Under the pieces are notes generated by a model, which worked only from the letters and a program-made list of their open reading frames with translations, was not told the origin of the DNA and made no database searches. Of a stretch of DNA of 64,000 nucleotides, positions 48,320 through 56,587 are shown piece after piece. Position 1 is the stretch's first letter; every line of letters begins with the position of its first letter. The position numbers were made by a program, and so were the translations under genes. The stretch is from Zafaria cholistanensis (GTDB taxonomy: Bacteria > Actinomycetota > Actinomycetes > Actinomycetales > Micrococcaceae), in the NCBI RefSeq assembly GCF_008580665.1, contig NZ_BKDJ01000007.1:62001-126000 (forward strand). Reading direction: 5' to 3'.

Positions 48320-50059
48320 GTGGCCCATATCGACGTGACCGACCTCCAATACTTCCTTTCCGACGGCACCCAACTGCTGGGCGGGGCCACCTTCAAGGTG
48401 GCCTCCGGTTCCAAGACCGCGCTGATCGGACCCAACGGCACCGGAAAGACCACCCTTTTCCGGATCATCTCCGGCGAACTGGCCCCGGACGAGGGCACGG
48501 TGAACAGGTCCGGGTCGATGGGCATCATGCGCCAGTTCGTTGGCCAGGTGCGCGACGGATCCACCGTGCGCGACCTGCTGGTCTCCACCGCCACGCCGGA
48601 ACTGGCCAGGGCGGCCCGCGAGCTGGACGCGGCCGAGGCTGCGATGCTTGGATCCGAGGACGAAAAGATTCAGATGGCCTACGCCCAGGCGATCGTGGAC
48701 TGGGGGGACGCCGGAGGCTACGAACTGGAGACCGTCTGGGACGAGGTCTGCATGGCCGCCCTGGGCGTTCCGTTCGACCAGGCCGCCCACCGCGCCGCCT
48801 CCACCCTCTCCGGCGGCGAGCAGAAGCGCCTGGTGCTGGAGGCGCTCTTCGCCGGCCCGGAGGAGCTGCTGCTGCTGGATGAACCGGACAACTACCTGGA
48901 TGTCCCCGGCAAGCGCTGGCTGGAGGCCAAGCTGGCCGCGTCGCCGAAGACGGTGCTGTTCATCAGCCACGACCGCGAACTGCTCAACAACGCGGCGACC
49001 CGCATCGTCACCCTGGAACCGGGGCATTCCGGGGCGACCGCCTGGGTCCACGGGGGATCCTTCGCCTCCTATGTGGAGGCCCGCGTTGAGCGCAACGCCC
49101 GCTTCGAGGAACTGCGCAAACGCTGGGATGAGGAGCATGCCAAGCTCAAGGAACTGGTCACGATGTACAGGACCAAGGCCGCCTTCCGCTCCGACATGGC
49201 CAACCGGTACAACGCCGCGCAGACCCGGCTGGCCAAGTTCCTCGAGGCCGGGCCCCCGCAGGCCGTTCCGCTGGAACAGAACGTGCAGATGCGGCTCAAG
49301 GGCGGGCGGACCGCCAAGCGCGCCGTCGTGGTCGAAAACCTGGAGCTGACCGGGCTGATGAAGCCGTTCTCCACCGAGATCTGGTTCGGCGACCGCGTGG
49401 GCGTGCTCGGTTCCAACGGCTCGGGCAAGTCCCACTTCCTGCGCCTGCTGGCCGCCGGCGGGTCCGACCCGGACCGCGAGCACCTGCCCGTCTCCGCGCT
49501 CGCTGCGGCTCCCGCCGCCGGCAAGCCCGGAGCGGGGTCCTCGCCGCAGCCGCCTGGCGCGATCGCCCCGGTGGAGCACGCCGGCACCGCCAGGCTGGGC
49601 GCACGCATCCGCCCGGGCTTCTTCGCGCAGACCCACCACCGGGTGGACCTGCAGGGACGCACGCTGCTGGACATCCTGCACCGCGGCGACGAGCACCGCT
49701 CCGGGCTGGGGCGCGAGGCCGCTTCCGGAGCGCTGGACGGCTACGGGCTCGCCGGCCAGGCCGAGCAGCGGTACGAATCGCTCTCCGGCGGCCAGCAGGC
49801 CCGCTTCCAGATCCTGCTGCTGCAGCTTTCGGGAGCGACCCTGCTGCTGCTTGACGAGCCCACCGACAACCTGGACCTGCACTCGGGGGAGGCCCTGGAG
49901 CGCGCCATTGCCGCGTTCGAAGGCACCGTCCTGGCGGTCACGCACGACCGCTGGTTCGCCAAGTCCTTCGACCGGTTCCTGGTCTTCGGCTCCGGCGGGG
50001 CGGTCTACGAATCCACCGAGCCGGTGTGGGACGAGTCCCGCGTCGAGCGCAAGCGCTGA
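48320..50059 (+). CDS. ABC-F family ribosome-associated ATPase
   Basis: A 579-residue soluble protein with two ATP-binding cassettes and no membrane domain. Cassette one has Walker A IGPNGTGKTT, signature LSGGEQKRLVLEAL and Walker B LLLLDEPDNYLD; cassette two has LGSNGSGKSH, LSGGQQARFQILLLQL and LLLLDEPTDNLD. A charged linker (VERNARFEELRKRWDEEHAKLKELV) joins them. ABC-F proteins act on the ribosomal E site in translation or antibiotic protection; this one cannot be assigned to a resistance type. The interval before cassette two's signature has a Pro/Ala/Gly-rich insert (about 390-430). Start GTG at 48320, probably leaderless. Confidence 0.9.
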   Translation: MAHIDVTDLQYFLSDGTQLLGGATFKVASGSKTALIGPNGTGKTTLFRIISGELAPDEGTVNRSGSMGIMRQFVGQVRDGSTVRDLLVSTATPELARAARELDAAEAAMLGSEDEKIQMAYAQAIVDWGDAGGYELETVWDEVCMAALGVPFDQAAHRAASTLSGGEQKRLVLEALFAGPEELLLLDEPDNYLDVPGKRWLEAKLAASPKTVLFISHDRELLNNAATRIVTLEPGHSGATAWVHGGSFASYVEARVERNARFEELRKRWDEEHAKLKELVTMYRTKAAFRSDMANRYNAAQTRLAKFLEAGPPQAVPLEQNVQMRLKGGRTAKRAVVVENLELTGLMKPFSTEIWFGDRVGVLGSNGSGKSHFLRLLAAGGSDPDREHLPVSALAAAPAAGKPGAGSSPQPPGAIAPVEHAGTARLGARIRPGFFAQTHHRVDLQGRTLLDILHRGDEHRSGLGREAASGALDGYGLAGQAEQRYESLSGGQQARFQILLLQLSGATLLLLDEPTDNLDLHSGEALERAIAAFEGTVLAVTHDRWFAKSFDRFLVFGSGGAVYESTEPVWDESRVERKR

Positions 50060-50068
50060 CGGACCCGG

Positions 50069-50467
50069 TCAGACGGCGGAGAGTCCCGCCCGGGCGCACG
50101 CCACGTCCTGCTCGGGCGTCGCGCCGCTGACCCCCACCGCCCACGCCGTTTCGCCCTCGTGCACCACGCCCCCGGGCAGGGTGGTGGGCTCGAACGGCAG
50201 CTGTTCGCCGATGAGCCGGAAGAGCTCCGGGTAGGAGCCTTTCATCCCGTCCAGCGCTCCGCTGTCGCGGCGCAGCGCGGCGGCGGTGCGGGCTTTATCG
50301 CGCGCGACGCCCGGAGTGAACCAGTTGGCGCCGTCCGCACGCAGGGTGACCAGTTCGTGCCCGCGCGAATTGACGACGCAAACGCTCACGTTGATCCCGA
50401 GGTGCCGGGCATGGGCAAGGGCGGCCTCGGCGACAGTGCGGGCCGTTTCCAGAGAGGGTTCGGTCAT
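50069..50467 (-). CDS. GlcG/HbpS family heme-degrading-domain protein
   Basis: A 132-residue protein of the GlcG/PduO-C/HbpS fold: ETARTVAEAALAHARHLGINVSVCVVNSRGHELVTLRADGANWFTPGVARDKARTAAAL and the closing ETAWAVGVSGATPEQDVACARAGL. Some members bind heme or cobalamin; others have unknown ligands. The ATG at 50467 is preceded at 6 nt by CAGAAT on the same strand and lacks a ribosome site, suggesting another leaderless mRNA. Convergent with the ABC-F gene, 9 bp apart. Confidence 0.88.
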   Translation of the reverse strand: MTEPSLETARTVAEAALAHARHLGINVSVCVVNSRGHELVTLRADGANWFTPGVARDKARTAAALRRDSGALDGMKGSYPELFRLIGEQLPFEPTTLPGGVVHEGETAWAVGVSGATPEQDVACARAGLSAV

Positions 50468-50568
50468 GGGGGCATTCTGCCCCACGGGACGGGTCCGCGC
50501 ACTAGCCCGTTCCGGGCCGTGGACCGTGGCGCGCGGCTTCGCCGGCGTACGGCGGGATACTGGTGCCC

Positions 50569-51759
50569 ATGCCCGCCGTCCTTTCCCGCGCGCCCCGCGG
50601 CTTCCACGCCATCCTGGCCCACGCCTTCTTCATGCAGACCGCCTTGGCGATCGTGCGTCCCTCCGCCTCCTACCGGGCCCTGGAGATGGAGGTTGGGGTG
50701 GCGCTGCTGGGACTGGTGGTGGCGAGTTTCTCGCTGCTGCCGGTGTTCCTGGCGGTATGGGTGGGGCGCCGCCTTGACGCCGGGCACGAGGCCCCCGTGC
50801 TGCTGGCCGGCGCCGCGTGCATGCTGGCCGCGGGTGCGGGCCTGCTCTGGGCCACGCCCAACCTGCCGATGCTCCTGCTGTGGAACGCCGTGCTGGGACT
50901 GGGGCACCTGGGCGGCATCCTCGGCGAACAGGCCCAACTGGCGGCCTACGACCGGGCAAAGCTGGACCGCTCCTTTGGGCTGTACACCATGGTGGTGGCG
51001 GTGGGGCAGGCGCTCGCGCCGCTGTTCATGGGCGCCCTCGGCGGCGGCGCGGTACGCCCGGACACCACGCTGCTGCTGGGTACGTACCTGGCCGGGGCCG
51101 TAGCTGTCCTGGCCGCGGCCTTTGCCATGCTGCGCGGGCGCCCACGGACCCCGCGCGGAGTCCGGCCGCCGGCTGCCACCCTGCGCGCGGCCCTCGCCGT
51201 GCCACCACGCAAACGGCGGGTCCTGACCGGGGCCATCCTCTTCGGCATGATGGTGCTGTGCGCCATGGACCTGGTCCAGGTGTACCTGCCGGCGCTCGCG
51301 GTGGAGCGCGGAATTCCGGTCAGCGTGGTGGGCGCCCTGCTGTCCCTGCGGGCAGCGGCCACCGTGGTTTCCCGGTTCGGCCTGGACCGGCTGGTTTCCC
51401 GGTTCGGCCGGGGGCGGCTGCTGCTGGTTTCCTCCTGCGGGTCAGCGGTGCTGCTGGGCCTGCTCGCGGTGCCGATGCCGGCGGCCCTGCTGGGTGCACT
51501 GATGGTCGCGATCGGACTGGTGATGGGGGTGGGCCAGCCGCTGGGCATGACGCTGGTTAGCCTGTACGCCGAACCCGGCACCCGCGGCACCTGGATAGGA
51601 CTGCGGATGACGGGCAACCGGCTGGGCCAGGCGGTCATTCCGGCCGCCGTGGGGTTCTTCGCCGGGGGGCTGGGTGCCGGGGGCGCGTTTCTGTGCATCG
51701 GCGCCGCGATGGGAGTTGCCGCGGCGTTCTCCTTCGGTGCCTTCCGCAGCCTGGAGTGA
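50569..51759 (+). CDS. MFS transporter
   Basis: A 396-residue permease with about twelve hydrophobic helices. It begins LSRAPRGFHAILAHAFFMQTALAIVRPSASYRALEMEVGVALLGLVVASFSLLPVFLAVWVGRRLDAG, where the GRRLDAG turn matches the helix 2-3 MFS motif, and has AVVVSRFG-type repeats (SRFGLDRLVSRFGRGR) in the middle loop. Efflux or metabolite uptake cannot be told apart. The ATG at 50569 lies 7 nt after GATACT (50556-50561); a GTG at 50563 is also in frame. The TetR gene follows after 72 bp and may regulate it. Confidence 0.85.
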   Translation: MPAVLSRAPRGFHAILAHAFFMQTALAIVRPSASYRALEMEVGVALLGLVVASFSLLPVFLAVWVGRRLDAGHEAPVLLAGAACMLAAGAGLLWATPNLPMLLLWNAVLGLGHLGGILGEQAQLAAYDRAKLDRSFGLYTMVVAVGQALAPLFMGALGGGAVRPDTTLLLGTYLAGAVAVLAAAFAMLRGRPRTPRGVRPPAATLRAALAVPPRKRRVLTGAILFGMMVLCAMDLVQVYLPALAVERGIPVSVVGALLSLRAAATVVSRFGLDRLVSRFGRGRLLLVSSCGSAVLLGLLAVPMPAALLGALMVAIGLVMGVGQPLGMTLVSLYAEPGTRGTWIGLRMTGNRLGQAVIPAAVGFFAGGLGAGGAFLCIGAAMGVAAAFSFGAFRSLE

Positions 51760-51831
51760 ACGCGGCCGCCGGTCCGCCACACCGGCGCGGACGGCACGGG
51801 ATGCAGACGCGCCGTCCCGGGGGATGGCACC

Positions 51832-52449
51832 ATGGATGTGATGACCACTACAACACGGGCCGAGCGGACGGTCGCCGCCCTGAGCAAGGCGCTGTTTGAC
51901 TTCCTGGCCGAACACGACCTCTCCGAGCTGAACGTTTCCGAGCTTTGCCGCCTCGCCGGGATCCACCGCACCACCTTCTATGGCCATTACCAGGGGATCG
52001 AGGAATTCGCCGCGGCGGTGTATGCGCAAACCCTTGACCGCCTGCTCGATGATACTTTCCCCGCGGGCCCGGCCATCGACACCCTCGAAGCGTTTTCCAC
52101 CGTATGCCTGGAGGCGCAGATACGCGTCCAGCAACGGATCCTGGAGGAACGTCCCGTCTACCGCTCCCTCTTCACGGCCGGTGGCGCCGGCGCCTTCCGC
52201 CATGCCGTGGAGGAAAACGCCGTCCGCCGCACGCGGGTTGGCTTTGGCGTTCTCCGCCAGTTCGGCGTGCAGGAAGCCGATCCGGACGGCCCGGGCGTGG
52301 CCTTCGTCGCAGCCGGCTACGCGGCTTGGGTGGAGAAGTGGGCACTTTCCGAATCGGAGGACGCTGAGGGCTGGGCCCGTGACATGCTCCAGTACCTTCC
52401 GGTTTGGTGGCCGGCCCCCGGGACGCCGCAGGCCCTGCCGGGGGCGTAA
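51832..52449 (+). CDS. TetR/AcrR family transcriptional regulator
   Basis: A 205-residue regulator. The HTH is RTVAALSKALFDFLAEHDLSELNVSELCRLAGIHRTTFYGHYQGIEEFAAAVY, followed by a ligand domain with LEAQIRVQQRILEERPVYRSLFTAGG. The start MDVMTTTTRAERT at 51832 follows gggggatggcacc; the second ATG at 51841 is possible. It may control the MFS gene just upstream. The stop codon falls in the loop of the hairpin at 52426-52467. Confidence 0.88.
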   Translation: MDVMTTTTRAERTVAALSKALFDFLAEHDLSELNVSELCRLAGIHRTTFYGHYQGIEEFAAAVYAQTLDRLLDDTFPAGPAIDTLEAFSTVCLEAQIRVQQRILEERPVYRSLFTAGGAGAFRHAVEENAVRRTRVGFGVLRQFGVQEADPDGPGVAFVAAGYAAWVEKWALSESEDAEGWARDMLQYLPVWWPAPGTPQALPGA

Positions 52450-52467
52450 CCCCGGCAGGGCCTGCGG
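52426..52467. terminator. Bidirectional terminator enclosing the tetR stop codon
   Basis: ccgcaggccctgccgggg (52426-52443) pairs perfectly with 52450-52467 over 18 bp; the 6-nt loop contains the TAA of the TetR gene. The left arm is coding. It separates the TetR gene from the convergent pcaC end at 52491. Confidence 0.75.
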
Positions 52468-52490
52468 TGCTGCGGCGCGGGGGCCGGCCG

Positions 52491-52889
52491 CTACGGCTGC
52501 GCGTACTCGGCGAGGACCTTCCTGCCGATCTTGAATGCAGTGTTCGCCGCCGGGACCGCACAGTAGATCGCTGACTGGAGGAACACCTCCTTGATTTCCT
52601 CCGGGGTGAGCCCGTTGCGCAGCGCGGCGTGCACGTGCATCTCCAGTTCCTCCCAGAACCCGCCGGCGATCAGCGCGGTGAGCGTGATCATCGACCGTTC
52701 GCGCCGGGCCAGCCCGTCGCGGGTCCAAATAGTGCCCCACGCGTAGCGGGTGATCATTTCCTGGAACTCGTCGGTGAACTCCGTGGAGGTCTCGGTGGCG
52801 CGGTCCACGTGCTCGGAACCGAGTACCTCGCGGCGCACGGCCATGCCGGCGTCGTAGGGGTCTCCGGGAAGGCGGGCGGAATCAGTCAT
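52491..52889 (-). CDS. pcaC: 4-carboxymuconolactone decarboxylase
   Basis: A 132-residue enzyme of the protocatechuate branch, decarboxylating 4-carboxymuconolactone to 3-oxoadipate enol-lactone. The CMD fold is clear: AMAVRREVLGSEHVDRATETSTEFTDEFQEMITRYAWGTIWTRDGLARRERSMITLTALIAGGFWEELEMHVHAALRNGLTPEEIKEVFLQSAIYCAVPAAN, close to the family consensus and length. It is the last gene of the operon and overlaps pcaD by 8 bp. The ATG at 52889 follows ggagaccaccc. Confidence 0.95.
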   Translation of the reverse strand: MTDSARLPGDPYDAGMAVRREVLGSEHVDRATETSTEFTDEFQEMITRYAWGTIWTRDGLARRERSMITLTALIAGGFWEELEMHVHAALRNGLTPEEIKEVFLQSAIYCAVPAANTAFKIGRKVLAEYAQP

Positions 52890-53721
52890 GGGTGGTCTCC
52901 AACAGGTCTGCGCCGAAAAAGTCCAGCAGCAGGCGGCTGGTCTCCTCCGGGGCTTCGGCGGGGGCAAGGTGGGCGGCCGAGGGCAGGGTGGCGGCCCGTC
53001 CGCGGGCTACGCCCGCGGCGATCGATCCGGCCTCGGCGGGCGGGCAGACGGCATCCTGGGCGCCGGCGAGCGCCAGCACCGGGTCGGTGACCGCCCCCAG
53101 GCGCTCGCGCAGGTCGAACCCGGCCAAGGCGCCGCAGGCATGGGCGTAGGAAAAGCGGTCCGCCTCCTGCAGGGTGTGCAGGAGGCCGGTGGCAACCGCC
53201 GGGTGCTTCTCGATGAAGCCCGGGGCGAACCAGCGCTGCGCCGATCCGGCGACCTGGGTGGGAGTGCCGGCGGCGGCCACCAGTTCGGCACGTTCGGCCC
53301 AGGCCTTGGGGGTCCCGATCTTCGCGGCCGAGCAGATGATGGCCAGGCCCGCGAACAGGCCCGGGTGGTCATGTCCCAGCTGCAGGCCGACGGCCCCGCC
53401 GATGGACACACCTGCGTAGTAGAGCGGCGCGGCCGGACCGGCACCGTCCGGGCCCTGCGGACCGTTGGCGCGCAGCTCTTCCACCAGGGCGGCAACGGCT
53501 GCGGCCAGTTCCGCCATCGAGAACGCCTCCGTGGACGGGGCCGAGGCGCCGTGCCCGGGCAGGTCCCAGGCGGCCAGCCGGAAATGGTCCGCCAGGTACG
53601 GCACCGCCGGGCCCCAGAGGGCCCGGGCTCCGCTGCCCAGGGAGGGGCCGAGTATGAGCGTGGGTTTGGTCCCGGCGGGGTCCTGCGCAAGCAGCGTGGC
53701 CGTGAGTTGCGGTTGCGTCAT
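52882..53721 (-). CDS. pcaD: 3-oxoadipate enol-lactonase
   Basis: A 279-residue alpha/beta-hydrolase converting 3-oxoadipate enol-lactone to 3-oxoadipate. Motifs are the oxyanion region LGPSLGSGARALW, DLPGHGASAPS, nucleophile elbow GVSIGGA, then DAVCPP and SAAHLAPAEAPEETSRLLLDFF holding the catalytic His. It is separate from pcaC here, unlike the fused PcaL of some actinobacteria (Rhodococcus, Streptomyces). It overlaps pcaB by 4 bp (ATGA) and pcaC by 8 bp, so translation is coupled. Confidence 0.93.
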   Translation of the reverse strand: MTQPQLTATLLAQDPAGTKPTLILGPSLGSGARALWGPAVPYLADHFRLAAWDLPGHGASAPSTEAFSMAELAAAVAALVEELRANGPQGPDGAGPAAPLYYAGVSIGGAVGLQLGHDHPGLFAGLAIICSAAKIGTPKAWAERAELVAAAGTPTQVAGSAQRWFAPGFIEKHPAVATGLLHTLQEADRFSYAHACGALAGFDLRERLGAVTDPVLALAGAQDAVCPPAEAGSIAAGVARGRAATLPSAAHLAPAEAPEETSRLLLDFFGADLLETTHD

Positions 53722-55115
53722 GATTCCTTCCACCCGGCGTGTTCGGCCAGGATGCGCTCGATGAAGTCCCGGTGCTGGCCCAGGTACCCGGCCGGGTCCA
53801 GCAGCTCCTCCAGCCCCCGGTCGGACAGGGCCTGCACGGGCACCGCGGCGCGCAGGGCAGGCCGCAGCGGGACCCCGGGGGCCTCGGGGGTGCCCAGGGA
53901 TTCGCGGACCAGCCGCTGCACCGTTGCCTTGCCGCCGTCCACCAGCGGCGCCAGCCGGGAGGCGAGCCGTTCGGAAACCAGCAGGTCCCCGGTCAGCTCC
54001 ATATTGCGCGCCATCGCCTCGGGATGCACTCCCAGGCCCTCGGCGAGCGCGGCCAGCTTGGCCGCAGCCCCGCCGGCCAGCCGCAGCAGTTCGCGCAGCG
54101 CCGCCCACTCGGTGTGCCAGGCCCCGTCGGGGCGTTCGTCCACGGCGGTGCCCGCGGCCAGGAACAGCTGGGCCGCGTGCTGCGGGGCGGCCAGCGCGGC
54201 ATTGCGGATCAGCACGGAGAGCACCGGGTTGCGCTTTTGCGGCATCGCGGAGGAGCCGCCCTTGCCCTCCTCTTGGGGCTCGGAGACCTCGCCCAGTTCC
54301 GGGCGGGAGAGCAGCAGCACGTCGGCGGCCATCTTGCCCGAGGCGGCGGCGACGTCGGCCAGGGCAGCACCCAGTCCGGTGACGGGCAGCCGGTTGGTGT
54401 GCCACGGCGCGGCCGGTTGGGCCAGCCCCAGCCGCTCCGCCAGGGAGGCGGCCAGGGCGTCCGCGGTGGTGCCGCCGTCGGGCTCGAGGAAGTCGGTGAG
54501 GGAGGCCAGCGTGCCGACCGCCCCGCCCCACTGCAGCGGCAGGGCCGCCAGCGCGGCATCCAGCCGGCGCGCCGCCAGCACGACGCCGGAGAGCCAGTTC
54601 GCCGCGCGCAGCCCGAACGTGGTCGGCAACGCGTGCTGGGTCAGCGAGCGGGCCACGCAGAGCGTGTCCATGTGCTCGCGGGCCAGCCCCGCCAGCGCAT
54701 CCGCCGCACGCAACAGGTCCGCCCGGACCAGCGCGCCGGCCCTGGCGGCCACCACCATCAGCGCGGTGTCCACGATGTCCTGGCTGGTGGCGCCGCGGTG
54801 CACCGTGGACGCTGCGGAGGCGCCGGCGCCGTTCTTTTTCAGCTCCCGGCGCAGGTCCGCCAGCAGCGGGATCAGCGGATTGCCGCCGTCCTGGCCCCGC
54901 GCGGCGAGCGAGGGGAGGTCGTACAGGGCCGCGTCGGCGACCTCGTCGACCGCATCCGCGTCCTCCGCGGGGGCCAGGCCGGCGTCCGCGAGCACCGCCA
55001 CCCAGGCGGCCTCCACATCCAGCATCGCCTGGACCACCGGTCCGTCCGCCGTGGCGGCGGCCACCGGGGTTCCGGCCCAGGCGGGGGAGAGGATTCCGTA
55101 GTCGGGGTGGGTCAT
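53718..55115 (-). CDS. pcaB: 3-carboxy-cis,cis-muconate cycloisomerase
   Basis: A 465-residue lyase of the fumarase/aspartase superfamily that lactonises 3-carboxymuconate. The superfamily signature GSSAMPQKRNP is present, as are TVHRGATSQDIVDTALM and SLTQHALPTTFGLRAANW. The C-terminal part (about 380-465) contains LSDRGLEELLDPAGYLGQHRDFIERIL, the usual PcaB end. The ATG at 55115 is 13 bp after the pcaG stop; no strong ribosome site beyond gggagc. Central gene of the operon. Confidence 0.95.
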   Translation of the reverse strand: MTHPDYGILSPAWAGTPVAAATADGPVVQAMLDVEAAWVAVLADAGLAPAEDADAVDEVADAALYDLPSLAARGQDGGNPLIPLLADLRRELKKNGAGASAASTVHRGATSQDIVDTALMVVAARAGALVRADLLRAADALAGLAREHMDTLCVARSLTQHALPTTFGLRAANWLSGVVLAARRLDAALAALPLQWGGAVGTLASLTDFLEPDGGTTADALAASLAERLGLAQPAAPWHTNRLPVTGLGAALADVAAASGKMAADVLLLSRPELGEVSEPQEEGKGGSSAMPQKRNPVLSVLIRNAALAAPQHAAQLFLAAGTAVDERPDGAWHTEWAALRELLRLAGGAAAKLAALAEGLGVHPEAMARNMELTGDLLVSERLASRLAPLVDGGKATVQRLVRESLGTPEAPGVPLRPALRAAVPVQALSDRGLEELLDPAGYLGQHRDFIERILAEHAGWKES

Positions 55116-55128
55116 GGTGCTCCCGGGG

Positions 55129-55707
55129 CTAGGCGTTGCGGGGGTAGCTGAGGAAGACGGTTTCCTCCGGGCCCTGCAGGCTGATGTCGAAGCGCAGGTC
55201 CCCGTTGGCCTCACGGACCGCCACCAGCGTACTGCGGCGCTCCGGGGGCAGCGAGGAGAGCAGCGGGTCATTGGCCAGGGCCGCGGTGTCCTCCGGCAGG
55301 TAGATGCGGGTGAACAGGCGGTTCAGCAGCCCGCGCGCGAAGACGGTGAGCATGATGAACGGGGCCTTGCCCTCCTCAGTGGGGCCCGGGTTGACCGTGG
55401 TGAAGGAGTAGCGGCCCACGTTGTCCACCGCGGTGCGGCCCCAGCCGGTGAAGGTGTGCCCGTCGCGGATCAGCGACCCGGTCTCCTGCGCGATGCTGCC
55501 GTGCTCGTCCGCCTGCCAGATCTCCAGCAGGGAGTCCGGGATGGGGGCGCCGTGGCCGTCGCGGACCGTGCCGTGCAGGCGGATGGCGCCCGGGTGGGCG
55601 CGGTCCACGAGCTTCTCCCCGTCCGTGAACGGCAGGGCGTAGCCGTAGAAGGGGCCAATGGTCTGTCCAGGGGTCGGGGCCAGCTTCAGTTCGGGTGCCT
55701 GTGCCAT
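55129..55707 (-). CDS. pcaG: Protocatechuate 3,4-dioxygenase, alpha subunit
   Basis: A 192-residue intradiol dioxygenase subunit. TPGQTIGPFYGYALPFTDGEKLVDRAHPGAIRLHGTVRDGHGAPIPDSLLEIWQADEHGSI is the typical alpha-subunit start, and GWGRTAVDNVGRYSFTTVNPG and FIMLTVFARGLLNRLFTRIYLPED follow. The alpha subunit lacks the full iron-ligand set, which resides on beta. Its ATG at 55707 abuts the pcaH stop at 55708 with no gap; gaggagcac within the end of pcaH serves as ribosome site. Confidence 0.95.
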   Translation of the reverse strand: MAQAPELKLAPTPGQTIGPFYGYALPFTDGEKLVDRAHPGAIRLHGTVRDGHGAPIPDSLLEIWQADEHGSIAQETGSLIRDGHTFTGWGRTAVDNVGRYSFTTVNPGPTEEGKAPFIMLTVFARGLLNRLFTRIYLPEDTAALANDPLLSSLPPERRSTLVAVREANGDLRFDISLQGPEETVFLSYPRNA

Positions 55708-56535
55708 TTAGTGCTCCTCCTCGGTTTCCATCAGGGTGCGGTTGCTGCCGGTCAGGACGATGTCCCAGTTGTAGCCGGTGGCCCACTCGTGGCTGGTCAC
55801 GCTGTGGTCGTAGGTGGCCACGAGGCGGTCGCGGGCCGCCGGGTCGGTGATGGACTGGTAGATCGGGTCAAGCGGGAACAGCGGGTCGCCCGGGAAGTAC
55901 ATCTGGGTGATCATGCGCTGGGTGAAGTCTGTGCCGAACAGCGAGAAGTGGATGTGGGCCGGGCGCCAGGCGTTGTGGTGGTTTTTCCACGGGTACGGGG
56001 CCGGCTTGATGGTGGTGAAGCGGTATTCGCCGTTGGGCCCGGTGATGGCCCGGCCGACGCCGGTGAAGTTCGGGTCGATCGGAGCAGGGTGCTGGTCCCG
56101 CTTGTGCACGTAGCGCCCGGCCGCATTGGCCTGCCAGATCTCGATCAGCTGGCCGGACACCGGCCGGCCGTCGCCGTCCAGGACCCGGCCCTGGACCACA
56201 ATGCGCTCGCCGATCGGCTCGCCGTTGTGCTGGATGGTCAGGTCCGACTCGAGGACGTGCACGTCGCGTTCGCCAAAGGCCGGGCTCCACAGCTCGATTG
56301 TCTCCGGGTCCGCGTGGTGCAGGCTCTTGGTGGGGTGGCGCAGCAGGGAGCTGCGGTATGGGGCGAAGTCGATGCGCGGCTGGGTCTCCTCCGGGGCACC
56401 GTCGGCGACGGACGCCCGGTAGGCGGCGTGGATGTCCGCAATCTCGCGGTTCACGGTCTCCTGGGAGTCCGCGGTGGCGGCGGGGTCCAGCACGTGGGTG
56501 TTTTCGAAGCTTTCGGCGGTTTCTTCGGTGCTCAT
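55708..56535 (-). CDS. pcaH: Protocatechuate 3,4-dioxygenase, beta subunit
   Basis: A 275-residue subunit carrying the non-haem Fe(III) site that cleaves protocatechuate to 3-carboxy-cis,cis-muconate. Ligands are expected in GRYVHKRDQHPAPIDPNFTGVGR (Tyr), YPWKNHHNAWRPAHIHFSLFG (Tyr and the H-x-H pair). It has an extra acidic N-terminus of about 30 residues before the domain. The ATG at 56535 follows aaaggagtggac; a GTG two codons upstream is less likely. It follows pobA by 52 bp. Confidence 0.95.
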   Translation of the reverse strand: MSTEETAESFENTHVLDPAATADSQETVNREIADIHAAYRASVADGAPEETQPRIDFAPYRSSLLRHPTKSLHHADPETIELWSPAFGERDVHVLESDLTIQHNGEPIGERIVVQGRVLDGDGRPVSGQLIEIWQANAAGRYVHKRDQHPAPIDPNFTGVGRAITGPNGEYRFTTIKPAPYPWKNHHNAWRPAHIHFSLFGTDFTQRMITQMYFPGDPLFPLDPIYQSITDPAARDRLVATYDHSVTSHEWATGYNWDIVLTGSNRTLMETEEEH

Positions 56536-56587
56536 GTCCACTCCTTTCGGGTAGGGGCTGCGGGTGGGTTGCTGTGGGGGCGGGGGG

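Noticed and set aside
52882-55707. Fused PcaL (PcaD-PcaC) as in several actinobacteria
   Set aside because: pcaD has its own stop (52882-52884) and pcaC its own start (52889) in another frame, so they are two overlapping genes.
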